DNA from: Eurosta solidaginis
Taxonomy: Eukaryota; Arthropoda; Insecta; Diptera; Tephritidae
DNA length: 64,000 nt
Reading direction: 5' to 3'
NCBI RefSeq assembly: GCF_040869045.1
Contig: NC_090322.1
Location: 191,145,477-191,209,476, forward strand
This document shows positions 57,133-64,000 of the stretch, one piece after another. Below the pieces are notes generated by a model, which saw only the letters and a program-made list of their open reading frames with translations, made no database searches and had not been told where the DNA came from. The translations under genes were made by a program, and so were the position numbers. Each line of letters begins with the position of its first letter. Within the stretch, counting starts at the first letter, position 1.

Positions 57133-57598
57133 CTTACTTACTTAACTGGCGTTTAACCGTTTAAACGGTTATGGCCGTCCAACAAGGCGCGCCAGTTGCT
57201 TCTTCGCTCTGCGAATTTGTCACACCAAAGGAGTTTACATCATTTTCCACCTGGTCCATCCAGCGGAGTGAAGACCGCCCTATTCCTCTGCTTCCATAGA
57301 AGGGTTCCGATAAAAACACATTTTTAGCCGGAGTGTCATCTTTCATTCGCCATAACATGGCCTAGCCAGCGTAGCCGCTGCGTTTTAATTCGCTGGGCTA
57401 TGTTGATGTCTGCGTAAAGCTCATCTTATCATTAAATCTTCCAAAAAAATTTCTCTCGAAGACTCCCAAATGTTGTCATGTTCATCTGATGTTGTCATGG
57501 TCCATGCTTCTGCACCATATAACAGGGCGGGTACGATAAGTGACTTGTAGAGCATGATTGTCGTTTGCCGAGGGAGGACTTTACTTTTCACATCAAGA
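57133..57598 (-). pseudogene. RTE-like LINE 3' fragment
   Basis: Minus strand reads VKSKVLPRQTTIMLYKSLIV, PALLYGAEAWTMTTSDE, then (after loss of about 60 bp relative to the other copy) NDELYADIN-like residues and LRWLGHVMANERWHSG-like sequence, to the terminal ACCGTTTAAACGG and (AAGT)n tail at 57133. Same family as 52364-54085. Confidence 0.75.
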
Positions 57599-57835
57599 AA
57601 AAAAAAACGTGCTCGATCGTTTAAGGCATGTGACGCCAGGAGACAGAGTCCAGGCTGAATACCCAACATTCATCTACAGTCCTCTCTTTTAAATGATAGG
57701 AGTAACTTACTAAAGCTATGCGAAATTATTACCTTAATTGCTGCTTGGCTGTAAATATAAAAGTCGACGTGGCTGCAGTTGAAGCTATTTACTACCAGTA
57801 TTTCTTCTGTTTTGGTAACGGCTACTACTTCGCCA
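57599..57835 (-). pseudogene. internally deleted R1-like LINE fragment
   Basis: Minus strand: VVAVTKTEEILVVNSFNCSH (RNase H entry), FYIYSQAAIKVIISHS (RNase H Asp motif region; NDSQ is YSQ here), then a direct jump to LLLSFKREDCR, skipping about 250 bp that include the VPGHMGI motif, then CLLASHAL and GACGTGCTCGATCG-like sequence. It abuts the RTE fragment on one side and the CTTGGGGAGTG repeat on the other. Confidence 0.7.
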
Positions 57836-58034
57836 CAACCTCGCCTGCTAAAGACACATGATTCGCCACGGGTAGGTGAAGTTGACAATTGGGTTGGAGA
57901 ATCTATAAATTGCGCTGGACATGCTCATGAAGGAGTTGCGCTACACAACCCCTTGAATAAGTTTTTATGTTAGTCTCCTTTTACGAAGGTAGCCAGAAAA
58001 CTGCCTGGGGGGTTTAAAAAAAAAAAAAAAAAAA
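57836..58034 (+). repeat. dispersed repeat (CTTGGGGAGTG family), copy 3, with A tail
   Basis: 3' part only: CAACCTCGCCTGCTAAAGAC, GGTAGGTGAAGTTGACAATT, AATTGCGCTGGACATGC, TTGCGCTACACAACCCC, then a degenerate end GTAGCCAGAAAACTGCCTGG and an A run (58016-58034). Confidence 0.65.
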
Positions 58035-58102
58035 TGTCGTCTTTAGCTTTAACATTAAAGTACATGTATTTGAAATATTATATGAAAAAGGTTACATTAA
58101 AA

Positions 58103-58354
58103 ACTGAAGCGCATTCGTCGGCTTTTCTTTGCAATTTCATCTAAAACTTCATCAACGGTAACAATTTTATCACGGTGGATGCTTAGTGATGCACAGCCAT
58201 TCAATCGATTTTCACTCATCGTGTTTCTTAAATAGTTTTTAATCAACCTAAGAGTTCAAAAAGAACTTTCTTTCGTTGCCGTTGTTACTGGAAGCATACA
58301 CAAGATGTTCAACAACATGTGAACATTAGGAAAAGCCACAGAATCGCATTCCTG
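58103..58354 (-). pseudogene. hAT transposase C-terminal (dimerisation) domain
   Basis: Minus strand reads ECDSVAFPNVHMLLNILCML, PVTTATKESSF, a TGA, TLRLIKNYLRNTMSENRLN, GCASLSIHRDKIVTVDEVLD, EIAKKSRRMRF. This is the hATC domain of ZMYM/P52rIPK-like hAT transposases (LPVTTATxERSFSxLxxIKxxLRxTM...RL..L..L). A single TGA replaces the Ser of the SFS motif. Upstream, ATTACAG at the 5' boundary (58354) and a LKKHECYLFLKE-like frame before it suggest either a small intron or a decayed join. Without the DDE core it is dead. Confidence 0.8.
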
Positions 58355-58526
58355 TAATATTAATCATAGATAAATTGAGAAAAAAAAAACCGAAGTACCT
58401 CCTTCAGGAATAAGTAGCATTCATGCTTTTTGAGCCTATGCATGAAATCTAACGTATACGTATATAAAATTCAAAAGAAAGAAACTGATCGAATAGAAAA
58501 AAGTTGTATTTAAAAAAGTCATATAT

Positions 58527-58700
58527 ACACGGAAAAAACACTAATGTGTTTTTTACATTTTAAAATGTGAAAAACACATTATTTTTTCATTTATCAAATA
58601 ATTTGAATTTGACATTTTTGAAATGTGTTTTTGACATGAAAAAAAATGTAGATATTACATTATAATAATGTGTTTTCTACATGGAAAATAATGTCAAATT
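58527..58700. repeat. AATGTG-rich palindromic segment
   Basis: AATGTGTTTTTTACATT, AAATGTGAAAAACACATT, GAAATGTGTTTTTGACAT and AATGTGTTTTCTACATGG recur in both orientations within 170 bp after ACACGGAAAAAACAC. It looks like a MITE interior or self-complementary satellite. Ends not defined. Confidence 0.5.
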
Positions 58701-58719
58701 TGCATTATATTCCAAAATA

Positions 58720-59511
58720 GGTACACATTTACTTATAGTAAAAGTTAACATGTACATTTGTATATTTAATAAATTGCAGAATTATTATGAAACAGAATAT
58801 GATTAAAATATATGTGTTCACTTCGTACATACATATGCTTGCATATTAAAAATATAATATCACTAACAAAGTAAATACGTAGCAGAATTATAAAGAAATT
58901 TATTAACATAGACATAAAAACATCAAATATTTGAATTGTAACGACCTTAAAAATCAAATGATCCTGTTGCAAAGGGGAGGGTAAAACCCCCAAAACCCCC
59001 CGTTGCTACGCCTCTGTTGCTGTATATTGATTTTTTCTATTAAGCGACAACTATTTACAATTTCCCTTATAGAAGTCAGACCCTGTCACCCAATTCCGTG
59101 TTGTTTAATGTGAGTTTAAGCTGCGGCTAATTCGAGCTTAGTTTACTGTTAACATTTTAGATTTCCCAAAAAAATTCGACAAATGAAATGCACTGGAAAT
59201 CAAGGACTGTATATTTTACTCGCCCTCAATGTGACTACAGTCGCGTTTACTTCATCTTCTTCACATAATATTAGCCCAAAAACAGAAAACATCGTATCTC
59301 GGAATAGCTTTTTTGTTTTTTGTTTTTGAATTTATGGGCTTTGCAGTTGTCAAATTCATTTTGAGGTTAAAGCCTCGAACAACGTTTAAACATGTCAACT
59401 GAGCACAATATCACTTTAGATCTTTTTTGCAGATACCTCAACTTGTGATCGGATAGAGTGTTTTTGAAAAAAAAATCTGAGATACAAATTTTTTTAATAA
59501 AAGTTTGAAGT
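58720..59511. other. spacer, nothing recognised
   Basis: No supported gene or repeat. Confidence 0.4.
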
Positions 59512-59763
59512 ATGCGCTCGTCAAACAAAATAGGCTGTTTTTTTTTAAATTTTTCTGTGACAGGACGTTTTCGAATCGACAGCCAAGATAGGGCGAAACT
59601 CGATTTGAGACGACGCCGCGGCGCGGTAAAAGCCTACAACTTCACTTTTTACACAAACCCACTTTTTGCAATTGATAGAATGGTGGACGATGTTGCTAAG
59701 CTGTTGAAGCGCGCCTATAAATATTCCACGCAATATGGGTTAACAAACATTCAATATGCATAG
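59512..59763 (+). CDS. 83-codon open frame, unassigned
   Basis: Starts at ATG and reads MRSSNKIGCFFLNFSVTG, RFRIDSQDRAKLDLRRRRGA, YNFTFYTNPLFAIDRMVDDV, AKLLKRAYKYSTQYGL. It has a plausible amphipathic Lys/Arg-rich C-terminal helix and better codon texture than most short frames here, but no domain that I know. It may be a chance frame or a piece of a dead element. Confidence 0.2.
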   Translation: MRSSNKIGCFFLNFSVTGRFRIDSQDRAKLDLRRRRGAVKAYNFTFYTNPLFAIDRMVDDVAKLLKRAYKYSTQYGLTNIQYA

Positions 59764-59847
59764 TATGTACCAAATGGTATATAAAAGGAATAGCTACAAA
59801 AAAGCCAATACTTTAAAACAGTTTACAAGGTGTGCAGTGTGGCTGTC

Positions 59848-59915
59848 ATATGACTGAGTGGTTAGGGGCATGCGCCTAAACACCAGCATAAAGTATGAAT
59901 TTTGGGGATTTCGAG
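59848..59915 (+). pseudogene. tRNA-like remnant (serine/leucine type)
   Basis: TGACTGAGTGGTTAGGGGCA resembles a tRNA A-box/D-arm, and GGGGATTTCGAGTAC, 45 bases later, a weak B-box. Stems do not close well, so this is at best a degenerate tRNA pseudogene or SINE head. Confidence 0.25.
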
Positions 59916-60055
59916 TACAATATTAAACACAGCTCCCGAAAAACTAGCTGTTGAAAAAGGGAAATTCAGAAACATGTACTTGTAACATTGTAATTATTCT
60001 CTAATATCATTTAAATAACTTTATTAAAAAATGTGTCGACTGGTTTTATTTATAT

Positions 60056-61015
60056 TTATTTAGTTTGCGGTATTACAAAACCTTACAGACTAGATAACAA
60101 TAATATCAGTACAATACAACTTGACATACAATTATAACAAAACTTTAAACAAGCAGGACTTAAAAATAGCAAAAATTTTAAAAAATATCCACTTTAATAT
60201 TATTATAGTAAAGCGAGTTAAATTCGAGTTGTTGGCTCATACTGGGCATAATTACGCCTACAATATTCAATATGAAAGAGATCAGAGTGTCGTAAAGATC
60301 TACATGGAACATTAAGCTTTATGAGTTCTAGCAAAGGAGGGCAATCAATATTCCCATTGAGTAGGCCATGCAGGAACAAGAGTCCCGAAATCGTCACTCT
60401 AACCTCAAGAGTTTACATATCAATCAATCTACATCGTGGAATAGATCACGGAATAGGAAATTCAAACCTTAATTGGAACAAAGCAAAGTGCAGGAACCTT
60501 TTTTGAACACGTTCAAGTCTATTCGAATGGATAGGGTAGAAGGGATTCCAAACTATAGCTGCATATTCCAGTTTCGATCAATTGAAATCGAACACAACCC
60601 CGAGATCCTTAATTTTGGTAAGAGAATTTAGAGCAAAATTCGAAATAAAATAAGAGGATTGAAGGGGCGTTCGCGTTTTGTTACGATGTTACGAAGCAAC
60701 ATTTGTCAACGTTAGAACTAGCTTATTTCGTCTATACCAGTCGTCGAAACAGTTAAGCTCATGTTGAATAACTTCAATACCAGTGTAACTTTTTACCATC
60801 ATGAAGATCTTCAAAGGGTCAGCATAGAAAAGACGATCAGAACTTGAAACAAGAACTGGCATCATTAAAGAATATTAAAAATAATAAAGGTACAGTATAG
60901 TTACTACCTTGAGGTACCCCCGAAGACGCAATGTAAGGAGGTGATCTCGCATCGTCAACAACAACAAAGTTAACCCTATTGGCAAGATAAGATTTGATTG
61001 AATCGAGTTTGCTCA
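60056..61015 (-). pseudogene. Jockey-like LINE, RT palm to 3' end, decayed
   Basis: Minus strand: LDSIKSYLANRVNFVVVDDA (61010), RSPPYIASSGVPQGSN (RT block before the palm, 60925), VPLLFLIFFNDASSCFKF, FYADPLKIF (palm motif, YADP instead of YADD, 60815), ELNCFDDWYRRNKLVL (60750), SLTKIKDLGVVFDFN, then a stop, SKLEYAAIVWNPFYPIHSNR and LERVQKRF (60570-60500), LHFALFQLRF. The catalytic palm is altered and several stops and shifts occur. The segment below 60300 is probably 3' UTR. The family is similar to, but distinct from, 606-1100. Confidence 0.8.
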
Positions 61016-61054
61016 GATATGGATATTATACCAAGATCGATACATCTTCCAAGT

Positions 61055-61265
61055 AGCAGAATGTAATAACTGCAGCTTTCAAAACTTTAAAATTTTTTTC
61101 TGCTAAATATGGGTGGTATTCCGCCCATTTTCAAAAATTTTACTAAATTTCTATTTTGCTCCATACAATTAATCCACCGGGCAAATTTGGCCAATCAATC
61201 AGTATTTGTTAGTGCATTGTCCCATTTTACTAGCTTTCGAAATTTTCGATATTCGAAAAATTAAA
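61055..61265 (+). mobile_element. old HINE fragment
   Basis: GCAGCTTTCAAAACTTTAAA, ATTCCGCCCATTTTCAAAAA, TTTCTATTTTGCTCCATAC, and CGAAATTTTCGATATTCGAA preserve the order of the central HINE body with heavy divergence. Both ends are missing. Confidence 0.6.
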
Positions 61266-61404
61266 GCTTCCCTTTATTTATGCGATCTTTTTTTTTTGAA
61301 ACTCGAGAAATATTTATGTATTTATTATTTTGGATATGTGATTAATATATGTACGATATTTTTCTGAGCAAACATAAAATAATGAATATAGTATATTTAT
61401 ACGT

Positions 61405-61440
61405 TTAACTAACTAATATATTTTCTCTTTTCAGGTAAGT
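61405..61440 (+). promoter_or_regulatory. candidate recursive splice site (ratchet point)
   Basis: TTAACTAACTAATA (branch-point-like) is followed by the pyrimidine tract TTTTCTCTTTTCAG and, with no spacer, GTAAGT (61435-61440). A 3' splice site fused to a perfect 5' splice site is the definition of the zero-nucleotide exons that remove long fly introns in steps. It is on the same strand as the coding exon ending at 55961 and 5.5 kb downstream of its donor. Confidence 0.65.
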
Positions 61441-62021
61441 CTTCCAACTCTTTCAAAATTAAATCGAAACAGCTATTTTATATTATACATCTCAATCGTA
61501 AGTGTTATTTTCAGTAATATGTCTTTAGATATAAGACACAAAAAATATTGGGTATCTTAGAATTAAAGTAAACGGGAATAACTAACTTAATTTATATTAA
61601 CAAAAGTAGAAATCGGTCGAAAGAAATCAAATGAATTACATTAAAAATATTCATTACTGGAACTTCACTTTTAATCAGTATTTTTTAATACGCAAAATAA
61701 CTAATTATAGACGACAAACCAATAATTTCGTGTGCGATCAGATGTTGCTCTTTACATTGAATTAATTTTCGAAATCGTTACAAAAAACTAGTTCACTAAT
61801 TTTTACGAGCATCCTATGAAAAATCTTTAACCGATTTTCTAGTCGGTCTTCTTTTTAATTGTCAAAGCCAATCTTTTATATAAATAAACAATATGAAATA
61901 ATAATTATAAAAGTATCGATAGTTCCTCTTAAGGAGCAGTACAGGCCATTAAAAAGATTGATTTCTTAAAAGTAAAATATTCAAAAATGACACACATATG
62001 CCAAGTATGTTATCAATCTAT
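61441..62021. other. spacer, probable intron
   Basis: No coding or repeat signal. Confidence 0.4.
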
Positions 62022-62499
62022 TGTAACGAATTTTGGGGAATTCCCTAAATTTATACACCTTCTGCTAATATTCGAATCGCTGAACTGTCGAAAAAACCTC
62101 CAATATTCAGTATTGCAAAATGGTCTTTATTTAGACTACTCCCAGAGTATCACGTACTTCACAAAAGCATATTTTAATCGAACTGATTAGTTATTCCTCA
62201 GCTTGCGCTGCTTTTATACTCTCTGTTGTTTCGTTCGCATATTTCTCCTAAGGTCTAGACTTTTCAAGAAGATGGAACAGCTGTATGGCATACTTGGTTA
62301 GTGAGCTATATGCATGTGTATGTGTGAGTACAAACTTCGTCTCTTCACTGATCGCTACATATGTGTATGTGAGATAATTTCTCTGCTTTAAGCTGTTGTT
62401 TATGTGTGTGGAATGGTCTTCGTTGCCTTGTACATAATTGTGGCGTTTTTTGTTGTGTGATTATTTACTAACAGCATAGTGATGTCAACATTCGCACAC
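62022..62499 (+). mobile_element. solo LTR, second copy
   Basis: 478 bp, TGTAACGAATTTTGG to ATTCGCACA, flanked by CTAT (62018-62021) and CCAT (62500-62503), a target duplication with one later substitution. Shares TTATACACCTTCTGCTAA-type words, ATTGCAAAATGGTCTTTATT and TGCGCTGCTTTTAT with 4262-4789. Confidence 0.75.
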
Positions 62500-62754
62500 C
62501 ATAAAATTGTTGTCACGCGCACTACGAACGCTACGGGTGTTTGACGTTGCTGTATTGAGAAAACCATGGCCTGCTGCTTTCGATGACGCGTTCGAATGAA
62601 CGAAGAGTGTGCACCTACATATTTGGTTTGTCGAAAGTACAGCGGGAACTGAGCAAAATCAAACGAGAACATTCAAATTGAAGTATTTATTCGTTTTGTT
62701 GGTTGCAACAGTTTTAGGTAACCATTTGTTATTTAATTTAATTATATTAATTAA

Positions 62755-63200
62755 GGTGAAATAAAATAAATAGAAATAAAAATAAAAAAAAATAAAATGA
62801 AACAAAAGAAAATTAATTAAATAAAACAAACTAAAATAGAATTAAATAAAATATAGTAAAGTAAAGTAACGTAAAATAAAATTAGTATAATAAAAAAATA
62901 AAACAAAATAAAATAACGAAAAAAAACATTAAGTAAAATATGTAAATAAAACTAAACAAAATAAAATAAAGAGAAATAAAATAAGCAAAAAAAAAAATAA
63001 AATAAAATAAATGAAAATAAAATACAACAAACAAACTTAAACTAAGTAAAATTTAATAAAATAAAAATAAATTAAATGGAAATAAATAAAATTAAATACA
63101 ATTATGTAAATTAAAATAAAACAAATAAAATAAAGGAAATAGAATGTAAGGTAAGGAAACGAAAAGAAAAGAGAAGATAGGAATGGAAAGGCAAAGAAAG
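62755..63200. repeat. AAATA-type simple-sequence tract
   Basis: About 450 bp made almost wholly of A with scattered T/G/C in AAATAAA-like units, becoming GGAAAG-rich at the right end. The minus-strand open frame at 63037-63228 (Phe/Tyr/Ile only) is an artefact. Confidence 0.85.
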
Positions 63201-63230
63201 CACAGCAAGCATTTGGGAAAAATTTCACTT

Positions 63231-64000
63231 ATTGTTACCACAAAGTACGGTGATGTTTTGTTGTCCGTAAAAATGCATTCTTATTTTGGATCATCCACAC
63301 ATACATAGAAACATTTCATAAACAACTTTCTATTTTCTATAAATGCACTTATCTTAGAAAGGTATAGTTTGTCCCGTACCAACCCTGATTAAAAGCTCGA
63401 CAAATGTGCTTAGCGTAATGTATCTACAATTTTGTTTCATTGTTTATGGCCTATTTCCGAAATAACGTTATGTTTATAAATTATTTCGCAATAATCTGCT
63501 TATAGTTAGAAGATGTTTTGCTAGGAATTGGAGGCAACCCCACACAAAAAATATAGATTTCCAGTACAAAAAGACAAGAATAAACTCCAAGGAGATAAAA
63601 ATGTAGCATTTTCCTCTTCCTTAGTTATATTTCAAAAGTAATCTTCAGGCGTAATTTTGTTTACAGCCTTCTGGCTTTTATGCTTATCTTTAATATTCCT
63701 TTTATAATTGTACTCTACAGCTTTGGCTATAAAGTAACTTCATATTGTTTTTTATATATATGCGCACAATTTTTCCTACTCAATGAGTTGAGCGGCGCAC
63801 TATGGGGTAAATTGAAAAAACTGGTCTCAGAACCAAATTCCTTTCGCTTGGGATAGTGGAATCAAACCAAACATGCTTGAAACATTTTTAATGGAAGCAA
63901 TTCTCTTTATTTTACACACTCGCGTTCGCCTTCTCAAAATCTTCGAACGCTTTTATTTCGAAGAAAACGAAACATTTAGTTTTTCGTTTATAATAAAAAA
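63231..64000. other. spacer, probable intron
   Basis: Nothing recognised up to the right edge. Confidence 0.4.

Noticed and set aside
63037..63228. 63-codon minus-strand frame rich in Phe/Tyr/Ile
   Set aside because: The complement of the AAATA simple-sequence tract.

Overview
The window looks like nuclear DNA of a higher fly, most probably a tephritid fruit fly. It is AT-rich, has long tracts without genes, carries fly-type long-intron signals, and is packed with insect transposable elements: DINE-1/Helentron-like repeats, Jockey-, R1- and RTE-like LINEs, a tRNA-derived SINE, and many short inverted-repeat elements. The species cannot be fixed from the sequence alone, and family names below are inferred from structure and remembered motifs, not from a search.

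The dominant repeat is a non-autonomous Helentron-like element (called HINE here). There are eight clear copies (1-570, 7579-8089, 10843-14385, 16244-17698, 17699-18840, 24251-26061, 26153-28600, 37262-40495) and two old fragments (36370-36840, 61055-61265). Copies begin near AAGTAAGGAAGG, carry a hairpin close to each end, end in CTGAGTATA, and often hold a central array of about 130-bp repeats (2 to 14 units). Two related host-repeat copies (19.3-20.2 kb and 23.9-28.7 kb) act as filled and empty sites. They show that HINEs inserted between T and T without a target duplication.

Layout. 0-9.3 kb: HINEs, a Jockey-like LINE end, short inverted-repeat elements, a solo LTR and decayed LINE ends. 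9.3-21.3 kb: SINEs, two TTATCG arrays, a HINE broken by a SINE and by a Foldback-like element, a CCCTGC MITE and two fused HINEs. 23.5-28.7 kb: a hAT-like element split by two HINEs. 29-37 kb: short repeats, an R1-like LINE with an RNase H remnant, MITEs and SINEs. 37-40.6 kb: the largest HINE, with a 780-bp higher-order repeat. 41-42.6 kb: non-repetitive DNA resembling a promoter and 5' UTR. 43-54 kb: repeats, a tandem duplication and three reverse-transcriptase relics. 54.8-56 kb: the only convincing host coding exon. 56-64 kb: LINE relics, a hAT transposase remnant, a large hairpin, a solo LTR and A-rich DNA.

The host gene is read on the + strand. A long open frame (to 55965) ends at a good splice donor, AAG|GTAGGT, and has no upstream in-frame ATG, so it probably joins an upstream exon. 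At 61434/61435 a branch-point sequence and pyrimidine tract end in CAG immediately followed by GTAAGT, the signature of a recursive (zero-length exon) splice site. Together these suggest that much of the right half of the window is the transposon-filled intron space of one long fly gene, whose identity I cannot name. Everything else with protein-coding traces is transposon-derived and broken.
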